Assembly (NCBI GenBank): GCA_947629865.1
Contig: CANRFJ010000001.1
Span: forward strand, 1 to 64,000
Direction: 5' to 3'
Origin: an uncultured Lachnospiraceae bacterium
GTDB lineage: Bacteria > Bacillota > Clostridia > Lachnospirales > Lachnospiraceae
Length of the DNA: 64,000 bases
Shown here: positions 1-9,955 of the stretch, in pieces
Layout of the letters: every line of letters starts with the position of its first letter
How positions within the stretch are numbered: the first letter of the stretch is position 1
Program-made: the position numbers and the translations under genes
Notes under the pieces: generated by a model
What the model was told of the DNA's origin: nothing
Database searches by the model: none
Seen by the model: the letters and a program-made list of their open reading frames with translations, nothing else

Positions 1-3
1 AAA

Positions 4-56
4 GAAAAAATCGCTGTAATCCCTATGTTTACTATGGTTACAGCGATTTTATTTTC
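4..56 (+). terminator. Intrinsic terminator-like hairpin
   Basis: AAATCGCTGTAA...TTACAGCGATTTTATTTT inverted repeat followed by a T-rich tract. Confidence 0.7.
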
Positions 57-144
57 TATAAACTGTCAAAGACAGGAGTATATACCATGAAATAAATTAT
101 GTCAATAATACTATTTCTGGATAATACTATTTTGTAAAAAGTAT

Positions 145-173
145 TTGACATAAATAGTAATTAGTGCTAAAAT
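145..173 (+). promoter_or_regulatory. Sigma-A-type promoter upstream of the secreted protein gene
   Basis: TTGACA (145-150) - 17 nt - TAAAAT (168-173). Confidence 0.6.
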
Positions 174-236
174 TTAAACATCAGATAACTGTGTAGAGAA
201 GGATTTGGGGTGTAAAAAGAGAAAGAAGGTGAAAGA

Positions 237-278
237 ATGTATCAAGAATTGTCTATTTACAGAGATTTAATTGAGTAA
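237..278 (+). CDS. Putative 13-aa leader peptide MYQELSIYRDLIE
   Basis: ATG at 237 preceded by AAGGTG RBS-like sequence, stop TAA at 276; ends inside the left arm of a 15-bp inverted repeat. Confidence 0.3.
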   Translation: MYQELSIYRDLIE

Positions 279-327
279 AGCGTTCTTTATCATAATGGTA
301 GTGAAATGTAGAAAAGAACGCTTTACT
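274..327. repeat. Perfect 15-bp inverted repeat AGTAAAGCGTTCTTT / AAAGAACGCTTTACT with 24-nt loop
   Basis: Direct reading; no T-run after the right arm. Confidence 0.8.
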
Positions 328-545
328 GAAGAATTCAAGGTAAGTATATCAAAAACGTTGCAAATCGGCAAGTAAAAAACAGAAAGTGGTAAAGAGAATA
401 CAAGTATAATTGTTGAAACTAAATAATGTTGGCACAATAAAAAATTATCAGTTTATTATCCTGAATAGGGAAAAGTATTGATAGTAGTCTATATTAAATA
501 TGACAGCAGGATATATGAAAATAACAATAGAAAGGAGAGATTGCC

Positions 546-1706
546 ATGAAAAGAAAAATTGCAAAAATAATGTCATTGGTTTTGATTTTGAATATGATAT
601 TTGGTGGTGGAAGAATGGTGTCTGCCCAGAATATCTCAAGTAAGAATGATGCAAATATTAAAAAGACTTATCCACGCATTTGCCTGGATATTGATGATTT
701 TGATACTAGGGAAGAATATGAGCAGTATGTAAGGGAAACTGGCGACACCAGTGCACAATATCCAAACCCATCGACACTTGCGGGAGTGCCGGATATTAGC
801 ATTACAGCAACCAGTTCAGATTATGGAGCGACGGCGACTAAGAGATATACCCTGAAAGGTCTGCGATATGCTTTGGCAATCCAGAAGGCATATATTGGTT
901 CTACTTATGTGTATGTGCTGCAAAGAAGCGGAAAAGATATGTATTTATCGAGATGCACAATTTCTGGTAGCAGTGCTACATATAAAGATGAAATGAAATT
1001 AACAAATTTTGGACATAGTCAGACGCTGGAGTGGTTTGAATATGGTGGGATTCCATATTTCTGGATTGGCTGTAAGGAATCCGATGACACAACGCAATAT
1101 TGGTCTACGCAGGTTGGACGCTTGGAATATAAGGCAGGAACTACTGTAGATTACACGGCAATAAAAAGGTTGTCCTCTATAATTAAAGCGAATAAAGACG
1201 GGAAAGCAAATGGAACTATAAAAAGGTCAGATGCAGCATTGTCCAGTGATAAATCCATACTGCTTGTATGGTCAAGAAACACTGAGAATGTCATGCAGTT
1301 TACGTTTTATAATGCCGCAAAAATAAACGCAGCGCTTTCAAGTTCAAGTTCTAAATATGTAAGTTGTGATTCGTCAGCAATAAAAAGCGCTTGTATTTCT
1401 TCTTTTAAGATGAATAATACATTTTTGCCAGACGGTTCCTGTCAGGGTTTGGAGGTAAGTGATGCCAAATCTATTTATATGGCAAGTGGTGCAAATAATG
1501 AAAAAAAATGGATTTTTAAACTCAATTCTACAGGAAGCGTAACTGGGAAAGTATATATGAAAAACGCTGATTTGGCTAGTGGAACAAATACGGAAATAGA
1601 AGGATTGCAGTTAAGTGGCGATAATGTATATTTCGGTTTGTGCAATCATAATAAAAAAGCAAGTGGTGAACAGTATATATATTCAGTTCCTAAAAGTGTA
1701 TTCTGA
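546..1706 (+). CDS. Secreted hypothetical protein
   Basis: 386 aa, N-terminal signal peptide (KRKIAKIMSLVLILNMIFGGGRMVSA), RBS GAAAGGAG. Confidence 0.7.
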   Translation: MKRKIAKIMSLVLILNMIFGGGRMVSAQNISSKNDANIKKTYPRICLDIDDFDTREEYEQYVRETGDTSAQYPNPSTLAGVPDISITATSSDYGATATKRYTLKGLRYALAIQKAYIGSTYVYVLQRSGKDMYLSRCTISGSSATYKDEMKLTNFGHSQTLEWFEYGGIPYFWIGCKESDDTTQYWSTQVGRLEYKAGTTVDYTAIKRLSSIIKANKDGKANGTIKRSDAALSSDKSILLVWSRNTENVMQFTFYNAAKINAALSSSSSKYVSCDSSAIKSACISSFKMNNTFLPDGSCQGLEVSDAKSIYMASGANNEKKWIFKLNSTGSVTGKVYMKNADLASGTNTEIEGLQLSGDNVYFGLCNHNKKASGEQYIYSVPKSVF

Positions 1707-1760
1707 TTGTTGTGAGTGAATAAACTAGTAGGAGAGATTTATAATAGGAGGTTTATATTT

Positions 1761-3074
1761 ATGCGAAAAAAGATTCTTGCATTTGGGCTCGCCGCTGCGC
1801 TTGCTCTGACATCTGTATCGTTCCCCTTTGGAGGGACGGCGGAAAGTTCTGCCAAAGAAATGGCAGAGAATGACTTCACTTATGCTGTAAAAGACAGCGC
1901 ATCGGGACAGAGCGCCTGTGTTATCAATTACAGCGGACAGGAAGAAAAGGTGACTGTACCGGAGACTCTCGGTGGTCTGCCCGTGACAGAGATTGCTTTT
2001 AACGGCAGCCAGAACAGGGATAAGATCACGGAGATACATTTGCCAAAGAGTATGAAGGCCACGGAGAGTTCATACAGTTCCCTTTATTATCTGAACCGGT
2101 TATCCTCCATCACAGTGGCAGATGCAAATCCGGAACTGACGGCCCGTGACGGTGTGCTTTTTACAAAGGATTTCAGTGTGCTGGCCGTATACCCCAAGGG
2201 CAAGACGGACGAGCGCTATACGGAGCCGAACACGGTCAAAAAAAGTTATGGATTTGTGGGAAATCCGTACCTGAAGGAAATTACCTTTTCTTCAAATAAG
2301 GAATACACGGCAACCAGTCGCTGCGGATATACAAATATTGAAAAGGCAATCATTCCGGCCAATATTAAGGAGATTGGGGAAGCGTCTTTTGAATATTGTA
2401 AAAATCTGAAGGAGATTCAGTGGGGCGGAAGTGAGACGAAAATCGGCCTCCATGCATTTGACAACTGTACGGCGTTGGCAGAGGTAAAAGTGCCGGACTC
2501 CGTGAAGGAGCTGGGCTCTTGGGCCTTTGCTTCCTGTAAGGCGTTAAAGTCCGTACAGCTTCCCTTTGGCTTAACGGCTATTGGAAGATACGCCTTCTCA
2601 TCGGACGTTTCGCTGAAGAACATTACGATTCCGGACAGCGTATTGAAAATCGATATGGGGGCATTTAATCACTGTAGCACAAAAATCAAGAAGGCGCCGT
2701 ATCTGAAGAAAATCACCCATAAATATCAAGGGGGTGAAGTTTCCTACAGTTACTTGGCCAAAGCAAAAGTTAAAAAGAACGGCAAAGTAAAAAATTATTC
2801 TGCGGGAGACATTACGAAGATTCGGCCGGCGAAAAAGAGCGTAAAAGTAAAGAAGGGTAAGAAAATCACACTGAAAACTCTTGTCTATATCAAGGGGAAA
2901 AAACGGGGAGCGCTGGATTCTTCAATTCTCACCTTTAAATCCGGCAGCAAAGCAGTGGCGAAGATCAATAAAAAGGGAGTTGTTACGGGAAAGAAAAAGG
3001 GGAAAGCAAAGGTGTGGATAACGCTGCGCACGACAGGCAAGCGTTATAAAGTAAAAGTACGGGTTGTGGCGTAA
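1761..3074 (+). CDS. BspA-type leucine-rich repeat surface protein with C-terminal Lys-rich Ig-like (BIG2-like) domain
   Basis: Repeats such as IKEIGEASFEYCKNLKEI / VKELGSWAFASCKALKSVQLP; C-terminus AVAKINKKGVVTGKKKGKAKVWI; RBS AGGAGG before ATG 1761. Confidence 0.8.
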   Translation: MRKKILAFGLAAALALTSVSFPFGGTAESSAKEMAENDFTYAVKDSASGQSACVINYSGQEEKVTVPETLGGLPVTEIAFNGSQNRDKITEIHLPKSMKATESSYSSLYYLNRLSSITVADANPELTARDGVLFTKDFSVLAVYPKGKTDERYTEPNTVKKSYGFVGNPYLKEITFSSNKEYTATSRCGYTNIEKAIIPANIKEIGEASFEYCKNLKEIQWGGSETKIGLHAFDNCTALAEVKVPDSVKELGSWAFASCKALKSVQLPFGLTAIGRYAFSSDVSLKNITIPDSVLKIDMGAFNHCSTKIKKAPYLKKITHKYQGGEVSYSYLAKAKVKKNGKVKNYSAGDITKIRPAKKSVKVKKGKKITLKTLVYIKGKKRGALDSSILTFKSGSKAVAKINKKGVVTGKKKGKAKVWITLRTTGKRYKVKVRVVA

Positions 3075-3403
3075 GGACGTCCCCATCTCCGTGAGGGAAA
3101 AGATTACAAGACAGTGCTGTTCGTGTATTCTGCAGCGGCAGTCCCGACTGGGGCTGTCGCTGTTACAATTAGAAAGTAAAACGGGATAAATTATTCTGCA
3201 TAGCAAGTTCAGAAAATGGCTGCTTTTGCCCTCAAATTTAGTTTCAGATAGCGCGACACCTGGTGGAACACTCAAAAAGATAGTTGATAATCCGGCGTAA
3301 ATAGGTATAATAAACGTAAGGGAAGTAAGAAATGTAAGAAATGCGCCGAAGGGAGTTTGCAGTGCGAAAAATCACACTGTTGCGCTCCGGAATGGAGGAT
3401 TGT

Positions 3404-3655
3404 ATGGAACTTGCAAAAGTAACATCAAAAGGGCAGATTACAATACCAATAGAAATCAGAAAAAAATTAGGAATCAAAGAAGGAAGCAAAGTGCTTTTTC
3501 TGGAAGAAGCGGGAAGGATATATTTGGTTAATTCTTCTATGGAAGCATTGAGGGAGGCTCAAGAGGCATTTGCAGGAGAAGCAGAGAGGCTTGGCTTGGA
3601 AACAGAAGAAGATGTTATGACGATGGTTAAAGAACTGCGAACGAAAAGCAGATGA
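3404..3655 (+). CDS. AbrB/SpoVT/MazE-type DNA-binding protein
   Basis: MELAKVTSKGQITIPIEIRKKLGIKEGSKVLFLEEAG swapped-hairpin motif. Confidence 0.9.
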   Translation: MELAKVTSKGQITIPIEIRKKLGIKEGSKVLFLEEAGRIYLVNSSMEALREAQEAFAGEAERLGLETEEDVMTMVKELRTKSR

Positions 3656-3671
3656 AAAAGGGGAGACCACA

Positions 3672-5624
3672 ATGAGATATTTCGGAAAAGTGATTAAGAG
3701 TTTTATCAAAACGCCGCAGATACTTCTCGCATATCTGCTTCTCCTTGCCGTCTCCAATATTTATATATACAAAACATTTATGTCATTCTGGGAGGAATTT
3801 AAAACTGCGGGCGCACAGTCTGCGGACAGCCTGTATTTTTGCGGGGATATAAGGTATCTCTGTATTGTCTTTTTTGTCTGTTGGTTTTTTATTTCTTTTG
3901 AGGCCGCCAAAAAAACAGAGCCCGCCAGGGAGATATTTACTGCCATGGGGAGCAGAAGTCTTGTCCCGTACATCAGCCAGATGCTGGCGCTGCTGTTCGG
4001 GATTTTTCTCTTTACCGCAAATGTGGCCGTATATGCTGTTGCCGCCTGTCATGTTCTGGATTGTCCTCCGCAGACACTGGGACAAATGATAAAGGTAATA
4101 GTTGTCGATGTGTTTCTCCTATCCGTCGCGTCCTCCGGCATGGGGCTGTTGGTCTCGGCTGTCGGGAAAAAGATTGTGGGATATATTATTTTTTTGATTC
4201 TGATATTCTATATGATTCCGGACTATTATGACATTATACAGGACACCCTGCCGTTTGCCCGCGAAATCATGGAGAAAATTCATAATATTATATGCTTCCT
4301 GCCGCCAGATGTCACTTACCTGTATGATGGGCTGTACGGGCTGCCGTTTGAGAGGTACCGGCTGATGAGTATGCTGTTCTGGGGCGCAGTGGGGTGCTTT
4401 TCCTTTGTGAGAGTTTATTTCATAAAGTCGAGAACCGGAAAGAGAATAGCGGCGGGGGCTTATGGGATTGTTGCATTGATAATTTTGCTGGTCGGATTGA
4501 ATCAGGGCAGCGCGCTGCGCATGGACGACGAACTGCGTGACGTCACAAATTACTATGCTGTGCACGAGGGGCGAACGGAGCCTGTCAATTACAGCGTCAA
4601 GGACTATCAGATAAATTTCAGAATCGGGAGTGCTTTATCGGCAGAGTGTAAAGTCCATTTGCAGGGAGATACGGCTCAGGAAAAGTATTTGTTTACTTTG
4701 TATCACGGCTATAGGGTGAAATACATAAAAGACGCAGCGGGAAACGACCTGGATTTTGCGCAGGAAGGAGACTATATCACGGTATATGCGCAGACTCCCA
4801 CGGAATATCTTGACCTGTACTATCGGGGAGACGGGGGTATTTTTTACTCGAACAGAAACGCCTGCTTCCTGCCTGGCTTTTTTGCATACTATCCGAGAAG
4901 CGGATTTGTGGAAATATTCGACATGGACAGCCTGAAGTTTTCGGCGGGAAAGGAACCGAAGGCACAGTTTGATATTGAGATTAACGGCGCGGGGAAATAT
5001 GTGGTAAATCTTCCCGAAAAGGGAAGCCGATATATGGGAGACGCAGAAAATGTCACAATAGTAAATGGAAATTATGAGGAAATCACGGATGGCGCGGGCA
5101 GGTATATCGCCCTTCCACAGCAGAAATCCAGTTATTCCCTCATCGATGCATACAGGAGTCATTCTTTTCAGAATGAGGTGCAGAAACTTATGGATTTTCT
5201 GGGTGACGATTCCACCGAGATATTTCAAAAACCAGGCTGCGTGATTGTGATTCCCGGCAGCACGACTTTTTCCTCTCAGATGGAAGGGTTCTATGCGACG
5301 GATTCCTGCGTGCTGTTGAGCGGACAGTGCCGTCCGTACAGTGTGTTGAAAGATGAAGTCGGGGCGGGCGCCTATGACAGTCTGAAAAATATTTTCTTTG
5401 AGATGGAACCCGATGAGAATTTTGATATACAGAATACGGAATATCACAAAAATTTTATCGACAGCGGATATTATACTAAAAGGGACGAGCTGTATGATGC
5501 TGTTCTGGACAAAATGAACGCGGTCGGTGTTAAGGAGACGGCGAGGAAAATCTGGAAATATATTTCCGCAAAAGATTACAGGGAAAATATAGATGCTGAA
5601 TTGTCGTTTGTCCACTCAATATGA
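3672..5624 (+). CDS. ABC-2-type transporter permease with large extracytoplasmic C-terminal domain
   Basis: N-terminal TM helices then about 350 aa soluble domain; next to an ABC ATPase. Confidence 0.65.
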   Translation: MRYFGKVIKSFIKTPQILLAYLLLLAVSNIYIYKTFMSFWEEFKTAGAQSADSLYFCGDIRYLCIVFFVCWFFISFEAAKKTEPAREIFTAMGSRSLVPYISQMLALLFGIFLFTANVAVYAVAACHVLDCPPQTLGQMIKVIVVDVFLLSVASSGMGLLVSAVGKKIVGYIIFLILIFYMIPDYYDIIQDTLPFAREIMEKIHNIICFLPPDVTYLYDGLYGLPFERYRLMSMLFWGAVGCFSFVRVYFIKSRTGKRIAAGAYGIVALIILLVGLNQGSALRMDDELRDVTNYYAVHEGRTEPVNYSVKDYQINFRIGSALSAECKVHLQGDTAQEKYLFTLYHGYRVKYIKDAAGNDLDFAQEGDYITVYAQTPTEYLDLYYRGDGGIFYSNRNACFLPGFFAYYPRSGFVEIFDMDSLKFSAGKEPKAQFDIEINGAGKYVVNLPEKGSRYMGDAENVTIVNGNYEEITDGAGRYIALPQQKSSYSLIDAYRSHSFQNEVQKLMDFLGDDSTEIFQKPGCVIVIPGSTTFSSQMEGFYATDSCVLLSGQCRPYSVLKDEVGAGAYDSLKNIFFEMEPDENFDIQNTEYHKNFIDSGYYTKRDELYDAVLDKMNAVGVKETARKIWKYISAKDYRENIDAELSFVHSI

Positions 5625-5640
5625 AAAACGAGGTGATAGT

Positions 5641-6342
5641 ATGGTCGAGCTAATGGGAGTGTCGAAAAAATTCAGAAGAAAAGAGGTTCTGCGGGACGTT
5701 TCCCTGCATCTGGACAGCGGAGCGTACGGAATACTTGGGCCGAACGGGGCAGGAAAGACGACTATGATCCGCTGCATGATGGGGTTGTATCCGGTCAGCG
5801 GGGGGAGTATAAAACTCGGCGTCCCGAATTGGCAGATTGGCTATCTGCCGCAGAACTTCGGCCTGTTCCGCGAACTGTCCGTCTATGATATGATGTATTA
5901 TTTTTGCGAGATCAAAAAAATTCCGAAGAAAAACCGCGAAGCCGCTATTGATGAGGCGCTGGCGTCTGTAAATCTCACAGAGCAGAGGAGGACAAGAATT
6001 TCCAAACTATCGGGCGGTATGCAGAGGAGAGTGGGGATTGCCCAGGCGATACTGGGTTCGCCGCCGCTGATTGTATTTGATGAACCGACGGTTGGCCTTG
6101 ATCCGGAGGAGAGAAAGAGATTTAAGAGTATGATACTGCGGCAAAAGGAAAACAGTATTATTTTGTTTTCAACGCATATTGTCGCCGATATAGAAGATGT
6201 GTGCGACAGGATAATTATTATGGATAAAGGGGAAATAATCAGGGAGGGAACCTTGAATGAGATCTGCCGCCAGGGACAGGAGGACGGGGGCGGACTGGAA
6301 GATGCGTACCTGAATATCGTAAACAGAGGTGGCGGAGAATGA
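5641..6342 (+). CDS. ABC transporter ATP-binding protein
   Basis: Walker A GPNGAGKTT, signature LSGGMQRR, Walker B LIVFDEPTVGLDP. Confidence 0.95.
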   Translation: MVELMGVSKKFRRKEVLRDVSLHLDSGAYGILGPNGAGKTTMIRCMMGLYPVSGGSIKLGVPNWQIGYLPQNFGLFRELSVYDMMYYFCEIKKIPKKNREAAIDEALASVNLTEQRRTRISKLSGGMQRRVGIAQAILGSPPLIVFDEPTVGLDPEERKRFKSMILRQKENSIILFSTHIVADIEDVCDRIIIMDKGEIIREGTLNEICRQGQEDGGGLEDAYLNIVNRGGGE

Positions 6343-6986
6343 AAGCTTATCTGAAACTGCTCCTGCGGCACAGGTGGGTTCTGGCTTTTGCGCCGGTTAT
6401 CGGCGGTTTTTTAGCCCTGGGTTATATCAGCAGCTATTATAACAATCTATATGCCGGAGACTATGAGACGATCCGCGCATATATTGTTCCCAATTTCCAT
6501 CTAATCGTCTCGCTTCTGTCGGTGTGGTGGACGGTCATATTCTTTTCGCAGTTTACCACAGAGCAGGGGAATGAATTGATTTATATGTCCTTCCGGACGA
6601 GTTCTGTGATAAAGTGCCAGCTGCTTATGGAAGCGCTGTATGCAATACTGGTTTTCCTGTATTTTCTGGCCGTTCGCAATTCATATCATCTGCCGTTCGC
6701 ATTGTGCTACTTTTTGGCGGCGGAGAGTTTTTTTATGGGCGGGCTGGCATTTTTTCTGATACAGTTGACAAAAAATATCAGTCTGTCGCTGGTGGGCGTC
6801 GCTGTCTACTGCGTGTTTCTCCTGAAGTTTGATTCGGGGCACATATTGAGTAGGTTCTCGATTTTTCCGGAGGGGGAAGCCCTCCTGCCGCTTCCGGTAC
6901 GACGCCTCGCCGTTGAGGTGGGAATAGCCGCCGTCTTTTATATATTGGGAGGAGTTTGCTTCCGCAAGCGGAAAGTATATTTTTGA
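6339..6986 (+). CDS. Membrane protein, probable ABC transporter subunit
   Basis: Multiple TM helices; ATGA overlap with ATPase gene. Confidence 0.6.
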   Translation: MKAYLKLLLRHRWVLAFAPVIGGFLALGYISSYYNNLYAGDYETIRAYIVPNFHLIVSLLSVWWTVIFFSQFTTEQGNELIYMSFRTSSVIKCQLLMEALYAILVFLYFLAVRNSYHLPFALCYFLAAESFFMGGLAFFLIQLTKNISLSLVGVAVYCVFLLKFDSGHILSRFSIFPEGEALLPLPVRRLAVEVGIAAVFYILGGVCFRKRKVYF

Positions 6987-7011
6987 ATAACAAAGAAGGG
7001 TGGAGGTAACA

Positions 7012-8466
7012 TTGAAAATCCGAAATACATATTTATACATTATAATATGCCTGCTGTTTTTTCTGTCAATTGGTCTTGTCTTCAGCAAAAGCATCTGGTT
7101 TGACGAGAGTTATACGCTGGCCTTAATCCGGCATGACTACTTCGACATAATTTCTATTTTGCGGGACGACATGCACCCGCCTCTGTACTTCCTCAGCCTG
7201 AAATTATTTTGCCAGATTTTTGGCTATTCGCTGACAGTCACGAAGATATTTTCGGTACTGGGATTTTTATCAACCCTCCTGCTCGGCGGCACGATCATAA
7301 GAAAGGACTACGGGCAGAGGGCGGCGTGTGTATACGAAATATTTTTTGCCAACATACCTATGGTATATTATTTCAGCGCACAGCAGCGCTGTTACTCGTG
7401 GAGCATATTCTGGGTTACGCTCTGCTTCCTGATGGGGTGTCGGTTAATGCGCCGCGCTTCTGTCCCCGATACGCTCCTGTTTGCGGGCTCTTTTCTGTGC
7501 GCAGCCTACAACCACATATATGCGCTTGTTGCAGTTGCAGGAATCGTTTGCTGGATAGCCGTATATCTCGTCTGGAAGAAAATGTATGGCAGGATAGCCC
7601 TGGCTGGCGGAATTATTTTGGCAGGATATGTCCCGTGGCTGTTTGTGCTGTTTTCTCAGACGCGCAATGCGCTCAATAATTTCTGGCAGACGTCTCTGGA
7701 GCCGCTGTCCCTTTTGGTTTTTGGAGTCACGATACTCTGGTTTCTCTGTATTATCGGGACGTTTGTCTGGCGCAGAGCGAAAAACGCCAAGTCCCCATAT
7801 GCCAAGGCCCCTTACGCCAAGCCCCCATATGTCAAGCCCCTCTCGGAGCAGCGCGCCCCTCTTGGCAGTATCCGCGAGGAGAGCCGACGCAGACTCTGTG
7901 TCGCCTTTGCAATGTATAGTATATTGTTTGTCCAGATAGTCGGTATCGCCGTGTCGCTTATCTTCCGGCCCATCTATATCGCGAGATATGCGGCCCCGCT
8001 TATGGGGATATTTGCGCTGTTTCTCACATTCTGCTTTGTAAATGTATTGGATAAGGGGCGCAGAACCATTCTGCTCTGCTGCATTTTGCTTTTCCAATAT
8101 GCGGGGACTGTCTGGCTGGAATACAATCCCTCATGGCACGACTTTCAGAGTAAATTTGCAAAGGCATACAGCGCTCAGGACGTTTTTCTGTATACGGACA
8201 GTTCGTTTGGGGTGTTTTCCTACTATTATCCCGAAAGCAGACATATATGCTTTTACGCCCAGTCCTGGTTTAGGGCCTTCTCTAATATAGACTACAGGAG
8301 GGCGGGGGATTTCCCCGCGCGGGCAGAGGCGCACACGGTCTGGTATGTTGTCAATCACAAAGGGACTATTCCGGACTGGCTTGTGCAGAACCGGAGATTA
8401 AAAAAAGAATATTCCTTCCGAAACGATTTTAATGTATTTGACGTCTATTCGGTGTCTTCCGGCTAA
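7012..8466 (+). CDS. GT39/PMT-like membrane glycosyltransferase
   Basis: Polytopic; WFDESYTLALIRHDYFDIISILRDDMHPPLYF motif typical of ArnT/PMT-like enzymes; TTG start after GGAGG. Confidence 0.7.
   Translation: MKIRNTYLYIIICLLFFLSIGLVFSKSIWFDESYTLALIRHDYFDIISILRDDMHPPLYFLSLKLFCQIFGYSLTVTKIFSVLGFLSTLLLGGTIIRKDYGQRAACVYEIFFANIPMVYYFSAQQRCYSWSIFWVTLCFLMGCRLMRRASVPDTLLFAGSFLCAAYNHIYALVAVAGIVCWIAVYLVWKKMYGRIALAGGIILAGYVPWLFVLFSQTRNALNNFWQTSLEPLSLLVFGVTILWFLCIIGTFVWRRAKNAKSPYAKAPYAKPPYVKPLSEQRAPLGSIREESRRRLCVAFAMYSILFVQIVGIAVSLIFRPIYIARYAAPLMGIFALFLTFCFVNVLDKGRRTILLCCILLFQYAGTVWLEYNPSWHDFQSKFAKAYSAQDVFLYTDSSFGVFSYYYPESRHICFYAQSWFRAFSNIDYRRAGDFPARAEAHTVWYVVNHKGTIPDWLVQNRRLKKEYSFRNDFNVFDVYSVSSG
7786..7845 (+). 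repeat. Four imperfect 15-bp tandem repeats encoding (A/V)K(S/A/P)PY
   Basis: gccaagtccccatat/gccaaggccccttac/gccaagcccccatat/gtcaagcccctctcg. Confidence 0.8.
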
Positions 8467-8488
8467 AGATTATCGGAAATATAAAAAA

Positions 8489-8562
8489 TCCCCTCCCCAT
8501 CGCAGGAGACGCTGGCGCAGAGCGCCGCTGTCCGGCTGTCGGGGGAGGGGGCTTTTTTTTAT
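8489..8562. terminator. Terminator between convergent genes
   Basis: CCCCTCCCC ... GGGGGAGGGGG CTTTTTTTT. Confidence 0.8.
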
Positions 8563-9953
8563 TTGCTCTTTATATACTCGTCGATTGCTTTGGCGGCAGT
8601 CTTGCCGGCTCCCATGGCGAGGATAACAGTAGCGGCGCCGGTGACGGCGTCACCGCCTGCATATACGCCCTCGCGGGTGGTGAGGCCGGACTCATCTTTT
8701 GTGATGAGGCAGCCATGGTTGTTGGCTTCCAGGCCCGGAGTAGTGGAGCGGATCAATGGGTTCGGGCTGGTTCCGATGGACATAATAACGGAGTCTACAT
8801 CCAGGACAAATTCACTGTTCGGTTTTGCGACCGGACGGCGGCGTCCGCTCTCGTCAGGCTCGCCTAATTCCATCTCGATACACTTAATCCCGCTTACCAT
8901 GCCCTCGTCGTTGCCGAGGATCTCTACCGGATTGTTTAAGGTCTTAAAGATAATACCCTCCTCCTCAGCGTGCTCGACTTCTTCCTTTCGTGCCGGAAGC
9001 TCCTCCATGCCGCGGCGGTATACGATATACACTTCTTCTGCGCCAAGGCGTTTGGCGCTGCGGGCGGCGTCCATAGCCACGTTGCCGCCGCCGACGACAG
9101 CCACTCTCCCGGCGTGCTGGATCGGGGTTTTGCTTCCGTCCTTATAGGCTTTCATCAGGTTAATGCGCGTCAGGAACTCATTGGCGGAGTAGACGCCCTT
9201 GAGACTCTCGCCCGGAATATTCATAAATCTTGGAAGACCGGCGCCGGAGCCGACGAAAATGGCCTCGTTGCCCATCTCGAAGATCTCGTCGATCGTCAGG
9301 ACTTTGCCGATTACCATATTAGTCTGGATATCCACGCCGATGGCCTTCAGATTGTCAATCTCCTTCTGGACGATGGCCTTCGGCAGACGGAATTCCGGAA
9401 TACCATATACAAGCACGCCGCCGGCCAGGTGAAGGGCTTCAAAAATCGTCACCTTATATCCCATCTTTGCTAGGTCGCCGGCTACAGTCAGACCGCTCGG
9501 CCCGGCGCCGATAACCGCTACCTTGTGGCCGTTCGGTTCCGGCTTGACCGGAGTATCTGTGCTGTGCTCTCTGTGGTAGTCCGCCACAAAGCGCTCCAGA
9601 CGGCCGATTCCCACCGGCTCGCCCTTGATGCCGCGCACACACTTGCCCTCGCACTGCGTCTCCTGTGGACACACGCGGCCACACACGGCCGGAAGGGAAG
9701 TGGACTGGGAGAGAATCTCAAATGCCCCGTCGATGTCCTCGTTGGCCACTCTCTCGATAAAGGCGGGAATGTCAATCTGCACAGGGCAGGCGCTGACACA
9801 TGGCTTGTTCTTACAGTTGAGGCAGCGGCGGGCTTCGTTCACAGCCATGTCGTAGGTGTAACCCAGGGCCACCTCCTCAAAATTTTTATTTCTCACGTCC
9901 GGATCCTGTACCGGCATCGGACATTTCTTCATATCCATATTACGTTCTGGCAT
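8559..9953 (-). CDS. nfnB: NfnB / GltA-type NADPH-dependent oxidoreductase large subunit
   Basis: CLNCKNKPCVSACPVQIDIPAFI cluster motif, VIGAGPSGLTVAGDLAKMGYKVTIFEA; adjacent to NfnA-like gene. Confidence 0.85.
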   Translation of the reverse strand: MPERNMDMKKCPMPVQDPDVRNKNFEEVALGYTYDMAVNEARRCLNCKNKPCVSACPVQIDIPAFIERVANEDIDGAFEILSQSTSLPAVCGRVCPQETQCEGKCVRGIKGEPVGIGRLERFVADYHREHSTDTPVKPEPNGHKVAVIGAGPSGLTVAGDLAKMGYKVTIFEALHLAGGVLVYGIPEFRLPKAIVQKEIDNLKAIGVDIQTNMVIGKVLTIDEIFEMGNEAIFVGSGAGLPRFMNIPGESLKGVYSANEFLTRINLMKAYKDGSKTPIQHAGRVAVVGGGNVAMDAARSAKRLGAEEVYIVYRRGMEELPARKEEVEHAEEEGIIFKTLNNPVEILGNDEGMVSGIKCIEMELGEPDESGRRRPVAKPNSEFVLDVDSVIMSIGTSPNPLIRSTTPGLEANNHGCLITKDESGLTTREGVYAGGDAVTGAATVILAMGAGKTAAKAIDEYIKSK

Positions 9954-9955
9954 GA

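Noticed and set aside
105-132. Direct repeat ATAATACTATTT (105 and 121) upstream of the first promoter
   Set aside because: Short and A+T-rich; chance is a sufficient explanation without comparative data.
4635-5615. 326-aa minus-strand ORF opposite the ABC permease
   Set aside because: Fully antisense to a well-supported coding gene, no recognisable domain; treated as frame shadow. Same for 28165-29124(+), 41578-42642(-), 46885-47748(-), 61546-62574(-).
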